Notes: generated by a model from the sequence alone, not told the origin. A stretch of DNA of 64,000 nucleotides from Prorocentrum cordatum (GCA_963575745.1 CAUYUJ010017793.1:357001-421000), one strand, 5' to 3'. Positions 40,688 through 51,039 are shown, numbered from the stretch's first letter. Numbers and translations are program-made.

Positions 40688-41977
40688 TCACCGATGAGCA
40701 GCTGGCGATAAGGGACAGAAAGCTACCCCTGACGGCGCGCTGTGCGCCTTCTCTGCCTGGGGACGTTGGGGGGTGCCGTCAGGCCAGACAGCCTTACCCT
40801 TCGTTGACGGGACCTCCCAACGCTGAACTTTATTCAAGGCCTTTTTCCCTGCTGGGGTGGGGTGCCCATTACATTGCCCCACGATCCCCGCCCCCAGCCT
40901 TTCGCCCGAGGGGGCCTTGGAACCAAAGCAACCCCACCTCCAACAGAACATATGGCCAGAGAGAATGGCTGCATTGTCGAACTCATGGACCTCCTTATCC
41001 CCGATTCTGAACCGAAGGGGGAGGCGGACAGGCCGACCTTGAGACTCTAGTCGATGGTACTGGGGTCCCAGGCACTTGCCGTTACGAAGCCAATCCAAAA
41101 CCGAAAGCTTCTCTGGGCCACTCTGGCAGTGGCTACACACCCAGGAGGGGCCAACCTAGGAAAGCTGGTGCCCCGGAGATTTCTCGAGCTCGTTCCTTAC
41201 GCGCCAGGCTGCGGGCGCAAGGTGGACCTTACGCGGGCGGTTTTTGCGCTCATAGTCAGCACTAGCAGCAGCCGCATCAACGATAGCTGGCCTGCTCTGG
41301 ACCAACCACGCTTTGAATTCCGCACGCACAAGACCTCTGACCTCTGGGTAGATCTCTTCTGAGACACGTTGTACTCCTATCTGGGCACATTTATCTGCAA
41401 GGTCGTTGCCTCGCGTTACACAGGGTGTTTGGACAACGGAGGCTAGCGAAACTTTACCAAGGTGCGAATTACACTTACGGAGCATCACCCGTCGACCTCG
41501 AACTTCAGAAAATACTCGATTCCACCAGCCTCTGAAATCTCCCGAAATCTCCGCGACGCCATGCCAACCGTCGTACACGATCTGACTGTCGGTGCAGAGC
41601 CATATAGGCCCTTAGGTAAGTTTCAAGGCCCACCAGAGGGCCGCAAGCACGGCACACGGGACCGTTTGGGGTCCTTCTATTCCCCCGCACGCTCCTGGCC
41701 GACGGGATTCAGGGTCATCCGTTTCAACGCAGGCCGCGGACTGGGCAAGGTAGACGCCCCAGTCCGCACGCGCAATGCGCGCGTCGCTGCTCGAAGCCGA
41801 GCCGCCCAGGAAAGCCAGCTTGCACTCGACACGGCTCTCGAAGAACACCGCGCCGTCGAGCGATACAGTCGGCCTGCCCCAGTCGATGTAGAAAGGCAGG
41901 CAAGGTGTGTCCCACGAAGGAGGAGGCGGCACAAGGTTCCACGCGGACGGTAGCAGCCCTCTTAGCCACAACTCCAA
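40688..41977 (-). pseudogene. Retroelement C-terminus: RNase H plus zinc-ribbon tail, inactivated
   Basis: One minus-strand frame stays aligned for 430 codons with only two internal stops: TAA at 41612-41614 and TAG at 41156-41158. Codons 53-200 resemble RNase H: FLGGSASSSDARIARADWGV, then TVPCAVLAALWWALKLT, then CTDSQIVYDGW, KCNSHLG and GNDLADK. The usual first Asp is Gly58 (GGC) and the usual Glu (PRAEL) is Val110. The second Asp (130), His172 and last Asp (195) remain. Codons 280-360 carry CSHC and FCWRWGCFG, a ribbon-like tail whose fourth Cys looks lost. RNase H degrades RNA in RNA-DNA hybrids during reverse transcription. No reverse transcriptase lies upstream, where a CR array begins. 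A dead, 5'-truncated copy. Family placement rests on motifs and my recall of similar dinoflagellate proteins. Confidence 0.78.
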
Positions 41978-41984
41978 GTTCCGT

Positions 41985-42295
41985 CTTTGGGTCCTTTTGG
42001 ACCGTGTTGGGCTCCTCGTGGGGCCGTCTTGGGGTTCTCTTGCGCCGTTCTGGGACCAGGGACCCTCTTGGGGGCCTCTTGGGGGACGGTGTTGGGGGCC
42101 TCTTGGGACGTCGTGGAGCGTCGGAAGCTCGACAGTTGAGAATCTACCAAATCACAAAAAAAAATTCCAAGGACCATCCATGGTTTTTGCCTCTTCGAAC
42201 CCTCAGTGGAACGCTCGTCGAATTCTCTTGGGCCATATTGAAGCTATTGGGGGTTACCCGGAAGCCTCGGGGGACATCTGGAAGCCTTCCGATGT
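41985..42295 (-). repeat. CR array copy 5 with spacer, minus orientation
   Basis: Plus shows CTTTTGGACCGTGTTGG- and CCTCTTGGGGG-like words. The spacer at about 42112-42215 carries GAGCGTCGGAAGCTCGACAG, the inverse of the CGGCTTCCGGACGCTCC block in other arrays. It abuts the RNase H pseudogene. Confidence 0.8.
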
Positions 42296-42299
42296 GACT

Positions 42300-42414
42300 G
42301 TGACGTCGGGCCGCTGGGGAGGGCGTCCAAGTAACCCGGAGCCCCCGTGGCGAGTCGGGGCAGCTGGGAGAAGGCCCCCGACCCTGTACCCGCTAGATAT
42401 ACACACGTACAGTA
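42300..42414. other. Short spacer before tandem duplication
   Basis: No feature recognised. Confidence 0.4.
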
Positions 42415-42460
42415 TCCCTCTTTGTTGTTGTTGCTGCTGCTGTTGTTGCTGTTGTTGAAT
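42415..42460. repeat. GTT/GCT microsatellite
   Basis: TTGTTGTTGTTGCTGCTGCT-type tract at the left edge of the 1,014-bp repeat. Similar GTT tracts end each unit. Confidence 0.9.
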
Positions 42461-43474
42461 TCTCACTTCTGAAGAATAATTATTGTTGATCCCCCCACCG
42501 GTGCATGCTGTTTTTTCTCTCAATCAAAGTGTGCCCCTCGACGCTCGCACCCTGTTTTTTTTTGACAGGGAAAGTTCTCCTGCTCAAGCTGGCCCCCTGG
42601 CCCCCGGGTTACAACAACAACGGCTCCCGCCTGAGACTTCCTGACAATTGAGCCAGGACCCCCGCTCCCGCCCGAGACTTCTTCGCATTTTATTCAGGAC
42701 TCGCGCTCTCGCTTGGGACCTTTTTACAATTTATTCAGGGATCTCTCTTCCGGCGCTCTGGAGTCGCGCTCTCGTTGGAGACTTGCTTGCAACTTACTGA
42801 AGAATAGTCTTGCGTTGGAATTTCCTGCAATTTGCCCAAGCGCCGCGCTCCCGACACCCAGGCACCCAGGAGTCGCGCCCGTTGTGGCCCCATGTGCATG
42901 CCCTTCGTGGCCCCGCTGTCGCCATTTGTGTCCCCCTCACTGTCGTACGTGACCCCATCGCTACCCTCAGTTGCCCCACAGTTGCCTTCTGTGGCCCCGC
43001 TTAATCTGCACTTCGTGGCCCCCGCTCGTTCGCGCTCTTCGTGGCCCCATACGCATTCCCTTCGTGTCCCCGCTGTCGCCCTTCGTGGCCTACTTCGTGC
43101 CCTTCGTGGCCCTGCTGTCGTTCTCTCTCGCTCTCGCTTACGCTCGTCGTCGCCGTCGTCGTCGTCGCCGTCGTCTTCGACGTCGTCGTCGTCGTCGTCG
43201 TCGTCGTCGGTCCCCTGTCCGTCCCTCTTGGGGTCGGGTCGACGGTCCGCGGCCGCCCCGCCGATCAGCGCTGCCGCTGGCCAGGCCGACGGTCCGCGGC
43301 TGCCCCGCCGCTTGCCGGGGCCCGGCCTGCAGGGAAGAAAACAATACCCCCCAAAAGGGGTTCGATCGAAAACGAAGAGGGCGGGTATCGAGGGTTTGGG
43401 AAATACCCGTTGTTGGACACTCGAACATATAAGGGCGAACCGTCTTGAAATTATGGTTGTTGAGGTTGTTGAAG
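42461..43474 (+). repeat. 1,014-bp tandem duplication, unit 1
   Basis: TCTCACTTCTGAAGAATAAT begins at 42461 and again at 43475. Contents in order: a T8 run, degenerate 40-45-bp GAGACTTCCTnACAATTTA repeats, CCCTTCGTGGCCCCGCTGTCG repeats, (GTC)n at 43142-43212, GC-rich DNA (GGTCCGCGGC twice), and GTT words. Unit 1 keeps about 50 bp in the middle (GTACGTGACCCCATCGCTAC) that unit 2 replaces. Confidence 0.95.
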
Positions 43475-44199
43475 TCTCACTTCTGAAGAATAATTATTGT
43501 TGATCCCCCCCACCGGTGCTTACTGTTTTCTCTCAATCAAAGTGCGCCCCTCGACGCTCGCACTCTGTTTTTTTTTGACAGGGAAAGTATTCCTGCTCAA
43601 ACTGGCCCCCCGGCCCCCGGGTTACAACAACAACGGTTCCCGCTTGAGACTTCCTTACAATTTAACCAGGACCCCCGCTCCCGCCCGAGACTTCTTCGCA
43701 TTTTATTCAGGAACCGCGCTCTCGCATGGGACTTCCTTACAATTTATTCAGGGATCTCTCTTCCGGCGCTCTGGAGTCGCGCGCTGGAGACTTGCTCGCA
43801 ACTTACTGAATAATAGCCCTGCGTTGGAATTTCCTGCAATTTGCCCAAGCGCCGCGCTCCCGACACCCAGGCACCCAGGAGTCGCGCCCGTTGTGGCCCC
43901 ACGTGCATGCCCTTCGTGGCCCTGCTGTCGCCATTTGTGTCCCCCTCACTGTCCTCCCTTTATGCCTCCGCAGTTGCCTTCTCACTGTGCCCCCGAAGTT
44001 GCCTTCTGTGGCCCCGCTTTATCTGCACTTCGTGGCCCCCGCTCGTTCGCGCTCTTCGTGGCCCCATACGCATTCCCTTCGTGCCCCCGCTGTCGCCCTT
44101 CGTGGCCTACTTCGTGCCCTTCGTGGCCCTGCTGTCGTTCTCTCTCGCTCTCGTTTTCGCTCGTCGTCGTCGTCGTCGTCGCCGCCGTCGTAAATAGGA

Positions 44200-44270
<71 letters not shown>

Positions 44271-44517
44271 GGTCGGTCCCCTGTCCGTCCCTCTTGGGGT
44301 CGGGTCGACGGTCCGCGGCCGCCCCGCCGATCAGCGCTGCCGCTAGCCAGGCCGACGGTCCGCGGCCGCCCCGCCGCTTGCCGGGGCCCGGCCTGCAGGG
44401 AAGAAAGGTATACCCCACTAAAGGGGTTCAATCGAAGACGAAGAGGGCGGGTATCGAGGGTTTGGGAAATACGCGTTATTGGACACTCGAACATATAAGG
44501 GCGAACGGTCTTGGAAT
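43475..44517 (+). repeat. 1,014-bp tandem duplication, unit 2
   Basis: About 95% identical to unit 1 outside microsatellites. (GTC)n at 44160-44275 is longer and broken by GCCGTCGTAAATAGGA. A 333-codon plus frame spans it but is made of CPSWPCCR-like repeats and poly-R, and unit 1 does not conserve it, so I do not call a gene. Confidence 0.95.
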
Positions 44518-44633
44518 TATTGTTGTTGTTGTGGTTGTTGTGGTTGTTGTGGATGTTGTTGGTGTTGTTGTTGTTGTTGTTGTGGTTGTGGTTGTGGTTG
44601 TGGTTGAGATTGTGGTTGTGGTTGTGGTTGTGG

Positions 44634-44665
<32 letters not shown>

Positions 44666-44720
44666 GATATTGTTGTTGTTTCTCTCTCTCTCTCTCGCTC
44701 TCTCCCAATCTCTCCCTCAC
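44518..44720. repeat. GTT/GGTTGT expansion and CT tract
   Basis: (TTG)n, (GGTTGT)n and (GTT)n for about 160 bp, then (CT)n. It corresponds to the short GTT tail of unit 1, greatly expanded. Confidence 0.95.
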
Positions 44721-45852
44721 TCTCTTCATGAATCTCCCCTCCTCCGCCTCCTCCAGTTTGTGCCTCGCCCCTCCTCTTCCTCACCCCTCCTCCTGAATCT
44801 CTCTCATCCCCCCTGTCGGGGAGACACGGCGGGAGGCCCGCGACCAGCGCGCGTGGAGCGCGCGCTGGACTGCCGGGCAACACACAGTCGTCGCGCTGCC
44901 GTTAGGAACACTTCTTTCCTACAGTCACCCGCATAGTGATGATGGGCAGCCGTCCCAAAGGTAACACGTGCATCCTTGCCCCATTCAGCCCATCCTCCGC
45001 GACTCTCACTGGCCGATCTCGATCGGAAAACGTCAGCATGGCCCTCCAAGGCCCTGAGCCTCCTGACCGCGCGCCCTGATGATGCGGGTCGACTGCACAG
45101 CCGAAGCGTGGGCACAGCAGCGCAGGAGCACGAGCCCCCTCCCCGAAGGCCCGAGGCCGAGTCCAGGACGAACGGCATCCACACGCCAGGGCTTGACCTA
45201 AACGTTGTGTGCTCGTTGTGTTCGTGCTGTGTTTCGTTTTGCTCTACCTGTTTTCCTGGACCTCCCCGCCAGAACGAAAAACAACACAGAGCCGAAGTCC
45301 AGCAAAACGGCGTTGAGGCTCAGACCTGCCACACGCAGAGGACCCCAGCGCGAAGGCGCAAAGGACAGAGAAGCCGCCCCTCCCAGGCCGGCATTGCTGT
45401 CACGGCCGGGCCCAGGACAAAAGAACATGCCTGCCAAACAGAGACAACACGAAGGACGCCCTCCCCCAGGATGCACAGGAGCATCCAACAAACACGAACA
45501 ACGTTGGGGCACCATCCTCGAGCCGACCTCGATCTTACACCGAGGTCCGACCGTGACCCTCGTGCGAGCTGCATTACAGCGTCCTGCCTGTAGGGCTCAC
45601 CCCTCGGAGCCGTGCCCGACCGACCCACTCCCGCCCACTCCTAGACCCTCGGCGGGCAAGAAAGAGCAGGAGGCACTGTTGCGCCGCCCGCGCTGCACAA
45701 CTCGGTCTCGGGCGCGGGAGCTGAGCCCCACAAGAAGCTGTGAGAGGCAGGACCGACAGAAGCAAGCACGTTCAGCGTCTCGTCAAAATCCCACCCTGTG
45801 CCTCGCTGACCCAAGCCTCGGGATTGACGAACCCTCGCAATATGTTCGAAGA
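44721..45852. other. Unassigned stretch
   Basis: About 1.1 kb, no repeat family matched. Open frames of 100-260 codons on both strands with no recognised domain. Confidence 0.4.
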
Positions 45853-46041
45853 GACGTAAGACTCGGGTTCGGAGACTTGGGTTGGCCTGACGGGGCAACA
45901 ATGAAAATGACGAGACCCAATATGAGACTTGACGCGATCTCCCACACATTAACATCCCACGAAAACTGGACCGTCAAAATCCAGTAAAGGCCCGTCAAAA
46001 GCGTTGACAAACCCGACTTCCGGCGCACTCGAACCTTACGT
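45853..46041. mobile_element. MITE-10 copy 2
   Basis: 189 bp bounded by GACGTAAGACTCGGGTTCGG and CGCACTCGAACCTTACGT. More A-rich interior than copy 1; TSD not resolved. Confidence 0.83.
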
Positions 46042-46276
46042 GTCCCCGATCCGTGCTCCATAATATCTTCTTGGGGCCTCCAACTTCGCCCAAGCACGGC
46101 AGGCCCGAGTCGGCTCCTCACACCGCGGGGATCGTGACGACTCTGCACGATCGGGGCTTCGTCTGACAGCCCGCATCGTTCGGCGTCGGCCGCTCCCGAG
46201 GCACTGGCGGCGCTCAACCTGCCACGCCCACGCCGGGACCGCCGCGGCGTCGTCGCCCCGCGGACCAGACGTAATG

Positions 46277-46436
46277 TCAAGTCGGGCGTGTCCCCCTACA
46301 GGGGGAATCGCGACAAAAAATAAAAAGATACTCAAAAACAAACTCCAAAATGCCCAAACACACTCAAAGGATAGACCCCAGACTATTCTTTGACTATTGT
46401 GGAATATTCCCCCTGCAGAGGGACAGGCCCGACTTA
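46277..46436. mobile_element. MITE-3 copy 6
   Basis: 160 bp. Left TCAAGTCGGGCGTGTCCCCC; right TGCAGAGGGACAGGCCCGAC then TTA. Flanks GACGTAATG and GACGTGATG match 8/9. Confidence 0.9.
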
Positions 46437-46564
46437 GACGTGATGCCGTGACTCCTCCGGAGCCAGCGGCGACAGCTCCACGACTCCGCCACCTCCCACT
46501 GGAAAGGCCTCCAAGCTGCGCACAGGCAGCCCCGCAGGTAATCCAGGCTGTTCTCACAGGGCAC

Positions 46565-46735
46565 CCCTTTCACCATCATTATCAATAGCATCACCACCAC
46601 CCACCACCACCACCACAACACCCAGCATCATCCTAATGAGTATCATCAACACCATCACCAATACCATCATCTTAATCCTCATCCTCATGCTCCGCCTCTT
46701 CCTCCTCCTCCTCCTCCTCCTCCTCCTCCATATAC
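46565..46735. repeat. CAT/CAC triplets then TCC microsatellite
   Basis: CATCATCACCACCACC-like words to 46690, then (TCC)n. Confidence 0.88.
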
Positions 46736-46895
46736 AGTCAACCAGTATAGTAAGCATGCGCGACGAGGGTGCAAGGGCCTTGGGCGCCCATTTCGAAGCT
46801 TCTCGGGCCGGGCGCGGCCAGCGAGAGCGGCGCAGGATGGACCGAGGAGGCAGGGCTGCGAGGATACCCTTGGGAAGGTGGCCCATCCTTACTAT

Positions 46896-47076
46896 TATGT
46901 CGGGCGTGTCCCTCTACAGGGGGATTTCCGACGGAAAATGAAAAATGCCCCAAGGATGCTCCAAAAGGGTTCAAAGAGATACTCAAGAAATAGTCCCCAG
47001 ACTATGTTGGGACTATCTTTGGACTATATTCTGAATCTTTCATCGAAAACCCCCCTGTAGGGGGACAGGCCCGACG
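46896..47076. mobile_element. MITE-3 copy 7
   Basis: Left TTATGTCGGGCGTGTCCCTC; right CTGTAGGGGGACAGGCCCGA. Interior TAGTCCCCAGACTATG. About 180 bp; TSD unclear. MITE-5 copy 2 begins 16 bp beyond. Confidence 0.82.
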
Positions 47077-47092
47077 GAACCTTGCCATCATG

Positions 47093-47287
47093 TCGGGTCG
47101 GGCGAAAGGGGGGGATAGCAAAGGGGGGGTTTGAGAATCAGCTCACGTAGCTGATTTTCCCGGCGCCTCCCGGCGCCGGAGGCGGCCATGTATCGAGGAA
47201 CGGGCCCCTCGGTGAGGCCGAAACCAGCTGCATGCAGCAGATTTCGTAACCCCCCCTTTCCCACTCCCCCCCTTTCGCCCGACCCGA
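47093..47287. mobile_element. MITE-5 copy 2, reference copy
   Basis: 195 bp. Left TCGGGTCGGGCGAAAGGGGG; right CCCCTTTCGCCCGACCCGA. Inside are two hairpins: AATCAGCTCACGTAGCTGATT and the GGCGCC pair. TSD TCATG is perfect (47088-47092, 47288-47292). Confidence 0.95.
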
Positions 47288-47499
47288 TCATGGCGGACTG
47301 CAGCCCGGGGCGAGCTCAGCACCTCGGCCCTGGGGCGCGGGGAGCGCCCCAAACGGGGCACCGGCGGAGGCGGCGCCAGGGCGCCGAGAGACCGCCCCGG
47401 ACTGCTCGGAGGGGGCCCTGCGGAGGTCACCCAGAGGGGGGGGGGGCTGTCCGTGCGCCGCCCAGGGCCTGACACAGCCGTAGGTGCCAGAAGGAGTGC

Positions 47500-47672
47500 A
47501 CGAGAAGGACGAGAGGGCGCACAGACTCACAAATGAATTCACACAACTCCAGGATTCCCCACAGTTTCCCATATGTTCTGAGCTTCTGTCTTCCCCCCCA
47601 CTTCCCATCTTTTCCCATATGTTCCTGGGGATCGATGAGGAATTCTGTCTGTGTGTTTTTCCCCTCCTGAAA
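47500..47672. mobile_element. MITE-7 copy 3
   Basis: CACAACTCCAGGATTCCCCA, CATATGTTCTGAGCTTCTGT and GTGTGTTTTTCCCCTCCTGA match MITE-7. The left end is diverged and the start approximate. Confidence 0.75.
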
Positions 47673-47694
47673 GGAACAAAAGTGGGAAGACCAG

Positions 47695-47805
47695 AAAGGT
47701 ACTGATGCCGCTGCTCCCTGGACCTATCCTGGGGTGCGTTCTGGCCAGGATCTCGGAGCGAAGCCAGCGGCTGCGACGAGGGCCTCCCAGGAGGCCCAAG
47801 AAGGG
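47695..47805. repeat. DR-C copy 3
   Basis: GTACTGATGCCGCTGCTCCC, GGGGTGCGTTCTGGCCAGGA, ACGAGGGCCTCCCAGGAGGC. Confidence 0.78.
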
Positions 47806-47894
47806 GAGCCGGGCGAAGGGCAGAGACATGGGTACCTTCTGATGGGCCTGTTTTCCACCACCAAAACCAGAAATCGGAGGGGGAGGGGTCCTCC

Positions 47895-48060
47895 TCCATC
47901 ACCTCCTCCATCACCTCCTCCTCCTGCGTTTCTGCGTTTCTCGCTCCGAGCAGCGTCTCAACCTCCTCCTCCTCCTCCTCCTCCTTCTCCTCCTCCTCTT
48001 CCTCCTCCACCTCCTCCTCTTCGTCCTCGCCCCCTCCAACTGGTGGTGGTGGTGGTGGTG
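47895..48060. repeat. TCC microsatellite then GGT tract
   Basis: CTCCATCACCTCC duplicated, (TCC)n to 48030, then (GGT)n at 48043-48060. Confidence 0.92.
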
Positions 48061-48256
48061 GACAGCAAGCCCACAACCCTCTCCCCCTCCGGGGAGGGGC
48101 GTCTCACGCCACGGCGGGCCTACAGGCCACCAGCAAGGGCCACGGCGCACAGACCCGCAGGGAACGGCCCGACGGCCCGAGCCCCTCCGTAGCCCACGGC
48201 GGTTCTTGCCCCCGCGCCTTCCGGGCCTCGGCTGCGCCTGCCAGCTCGAGTCCCCC

Positions 48257-48688
48257 TCGGGGGCGGCCAGGAGAGGGGGGCGTCCCAGAGGAGGGGGGGG
48301 GCGCAAATCACGGTCATGGCAGGCGGCACGTGCGCGGCTCAGGGGGAGGGGGGGGGGCCGGGGACGTGCTGCAGGAGCGGCGGCGCCGTGAACTCTGGGG
48401 AGCTCTCGTGGCCCCCGCCATGAGATCCCCCGCCCTGGTCATCAGGACGTGCTGCAGAGAGGCGGCGCCGTGAACTCTGAGGAGCTGTCGTGGACCCCGC
48501 CATGACATCCCCCCCGAGGAGGAGGAGGAGGAGGAGGAGGAGGAGGAGGAGGAGGAGGCGGAGGAGGAGGAGGCGGAGGAGGCGGAGGAGGCGGAGGCGG
48601 AGGAGGGCGACGGGAAGGAGGAGGAGGAGGAGGAGGTGGAGGAGGAGGACGAGGCCCTGGTCGTCACCCCCCTCCTGGCCGCCCCCGA
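48257..48688. mobile_element. MITE-4 copy 4, enlarged internally
   Basis: 432 bp rather than about 190. Left TCGGGGGCGGCCAGGAGAGG; right CCCCCCTCCTGGCCGCCCCCGA. The segment GGACGTGCTGCAG...CCGCCATGA(G/C)ATCCCCC is present twice (about 48361-48430 and 48443-48512), and a GGA tract of about 130 bp (48517-48650) sits between the second copy and the right arm. Confidence 0.88.
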
Positions 48689-48829
48689 ACCTCGCGGCGA
48701 GGCCCAGACCTCCGCGGGGCCCTGCAGGAGCACGCCGAGGGGGCGGGCGGCCTGTCCCCGCGGGGGGGGCTGCGGGGGCGCCCTCCTCGGGCCCCCATGG
48801 GGGCCGCCAGCGACTCCCCCAGCTGCTCT

Positions 48830-48996
48830 CAGTTCGGGCATGTCCCCCAACAGGGGGATGTTGGACGAGCAAAAATACCCCCCCAAAAAAATAGAAGAAA
48901 CAACTGCTCAAACAAGGTTCAAACCACACCGTCCCCATACCATGTCTTGACTGTTTGGGAATATTCCCCTCCTGTAGAGGGGCGCATCCGACTTCA
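48830..48996. mobile_element. MITE-3 copy 8
   Basis: Left CAGTTCGGGCATGTCCCCC; right TGTAGAGGGGCGCATCC then GACTTCA. Flanks GCTGCTCT and ACTGCTCG match 6/8. Confidence 0.83.
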
Positions 48997-49004
48997 ACTG
49001 CTCG

Positions 49005-49339
49005 GCAGAAACGAGGAAGAGCGAGCCGAGGAAACGACGTGCAGTCAGCGTGCCACGACACGGAACACCCAACAAGGAACAGAAGCGGCCTGGCTGGCCA
49101 CGGCGCGCTTCGGCCACACGTCACGGGCTCAACCGACCCAGAAGGATGGAACGACCTGGAGACCAGACCAGAGCCCCTCTTGAACCCAGAGTGGTCCTGA
49201 TCTCATCGTCTGAGCTGCACGGGGACGGCCAGATGGGGCGTCAGAGGTCCAGACAAGCAGACGCGACGAGATTCGGAGCGTCGGCAAAATGCCTCGGAGG
49301 CGTGGCGACTGACAATGCTGCTCTCCCCTCGGCCAGTGC
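49005..49339. other. Unassigned spacer
   Basis: Block near 49165-49190 resembles 17185. No gene recognised. Confidence 0.4.
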
Positions 49340-49600
49340 TTGGCACCCTTCGCTGCTACCTTCTGTTTGGCCGCCGACGCTGACCCCAATGCCCTCCCGA
49401 TGTTACACTTCCTTCATGTCCCCTACCCCGAAGAATCAGAGTGCAAGGCCGACTCGAACGCTGGTGAGCTTGGCCCGTACATCATCGGACAGTACACCGA
49501 CTGGTGTCATCGGAGCAAGGCGATACAAGACAACGGCAACTCAGAATTGGTCCCCAAACCCCACCCAAGGGCCAAACGCATCAGTTTGTCGAGCTGCGTT
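49340..49600 (+). CDS. Protein-like open frame fragment, unknown
   Basis: Plus frame reads LPMLHFLHVPYPEESECKAD, then GELGPYIIGQYTDWCHRSKA and QDNGNSELVP. Unlike most open frames here it is not built from repeat units and has a mixed amino-acid composition. An overlapping frame (49504-49731) continues in similar style (QFVELRSAVATGLGASPKAN), so a frameshift or splice may join them. No family recognised; no start or promoter evidence. It may be a gene relic or chance. Confidence 0.25.
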
Positions 49601-49885
49601 CAGCCGTGGCGACGGGTCTGGGGGCCTCCCCGAAGGCCAACTGCCGTTGGCTCAACTCGCCCTCCTCTGATGCCCACGCCGTCCTAAGTTTAGCCACGCG
49701 TCACATCCTGGGCCACCGTGGACACCCATGACTGCAGCGCCGACCTGCCTGCGCTGCTCCTTTGGTAGAGGAAGAAGCAGCTGCGGGACGGGGCGGCGCC
49801 ATGGGGGGCCGCCAATGGGCCCTGCGCCGATGCAAGGCATCCGCGTGGAACTCCGACAATGTATGTTTCTGCATCGGGGAACCGC

Positions 49886-49890
49886 GTATG

Positions 49891-49936
<46 letters not shown>
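49886..49936. repeat. TA then GA dinucleotide tract
   Basis: TATATATATATATA followed directly by (GA)18. Confidence 0.95.
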
Positions 49937-49938
<2 letters not shown>

Positions 49939-50138
49939 AAGGCATAAGGGCCCTGTCAACTGGGACCTCGCAGAAGCGCCACAGGGCGACGTGTACGATA
50001 CAGGCTTTGAGCCAGCTCTCCGGCCGACAGGTGTGAACCAACATGCATACAACTATGCACTTTGTTTGAGTCGCCGTTTGCCACAAACCGGAGGACAGAC
50101 AATGCATCGGAGAATGGAGATAACCCTGGCCCCGAGAT

Positions 50139-50312
50139 TCGGGAGCGGCCAGGAGGGGGGCGATCAAGAGGGGGCGGTGCAAATCATGACCGGCGGGGGT
50201 GCCAGGGACGTTATGAAATAAGAAGGGGCGCCATGAAATCTGGGAAACATCATGGCCCCCGCCATGATATCCACCCCCCCCTGATCATAACCCCCATCTC
50301 TTCGCCGCCCCA
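50139..50312. mobile_element. MITE-4 copy 5
   Basis: 174 bp. Left TCGGGAGCGGCCAGGAGGGG; right CATCTCTTCGCCGCCCCA. TSD GAGAT is perfect (50134-50138, 50313-50317). Confidence 0.94.
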
Positions 50313-50397
50313 GAGATGGCTCTTCGAGCCACACGTCCTCCTGAACCCTCGTCCTGTGCGCCCTGGCAACCCCACCTGGCACGTGCGTCCCCCCTCT

Positions 50398-50600
50398 TAG
50401 GGGAACAAAAAGCGACATAGACATCACAACTCGGAGGTGTCCGCGCAGATTTCTCGGATCGGCGCTGGAGCCCCCCTCCCTGGCGCGCGGGGTGCGTGCC
50501 AGGGGCGGCGCCGGAGGCGCCGCCGGGGGGCCCCAGCGCCGATTCGAGAAACCGCGCGGGCCTCCGAGTTGTTATGTCTATGCCACTTTCTGTTCCCCTA
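50398..50600. mobile_element. MITE-2 copy 5, reference copy
   Basis: 203 bp. Left TAGGGGAACAAAAAGCGACA; right GCCACTTTCTGTTCCCCTA. The inverse arms pair nearly end to end through ACAACTCGGAGGT, GCGCGGATTTCTCGG-like and GGCGCCGG. TSD CCTCT is perfect (50393-50397, 50601-50605). Confidence 0.95.
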
Positions 50601-50605
50601 CCTCT

Positions 50606-51039
50606 GGCGGCACGCGCGGTCGGCCGCCGCGGTCCGGCAGGTGCGCCGACCTCAGGCCAGCACCCGCGAGCACGCGTCCGCGACCTGCTGCGCCACGCCT
50701 CGCGCGGAGCGGCGCCGGCCACGGCCCAGAAGCCCGCGCGCAGGCGGGGGAGCCTGCGCGACCCGCTGGGGCCCTCCCCGCCGAGACACCCCCAAGAAGC
50801 ATCGCGAAACGGCCTCTTGCCCGAAGCCCCATCTGGGCGAGGGCTAGCAAACCCTACATGCAATATGGGCCGGCAACAAGAGTGAAGCGATCCGCCGCCT
50901 CACCGGGTTCAAGCATTCCTCGTACCCATACCACTCCTAAGAGCCCTCGTAACTCCTCATGGGGACCCCCCAGCCACCAACGGGGAGGAACATCTGGTGC
51001 GGTAGGGTGAACATCGGGGAGGAGGGGGACGATGATAAA
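50606..51039. other. Unassigned GC-rich spacer
   Basis: No repeat or gene recognised. Confidence 0.4.

Noticed and set aside
41156-41977. Intact RNase H gene
   Set aside because: In-frame TAA, loss of the first catalytic Asp and the Glu, and no upstream polymerase; treated as a pseudogene.
43497-44498. 333-codon frame with CPSWPCCR repeats
   Set aside because: Not conserved in the sister 1,014-bp unit; ends in poly-R from GTC expansion.
42461-44517. CRISPR-like direct repeats
   Set aside because: Repeats are long, degenerate and unevenly spaced, with no unique spacers of constant length; eukaryotic tandem duplication explains them.
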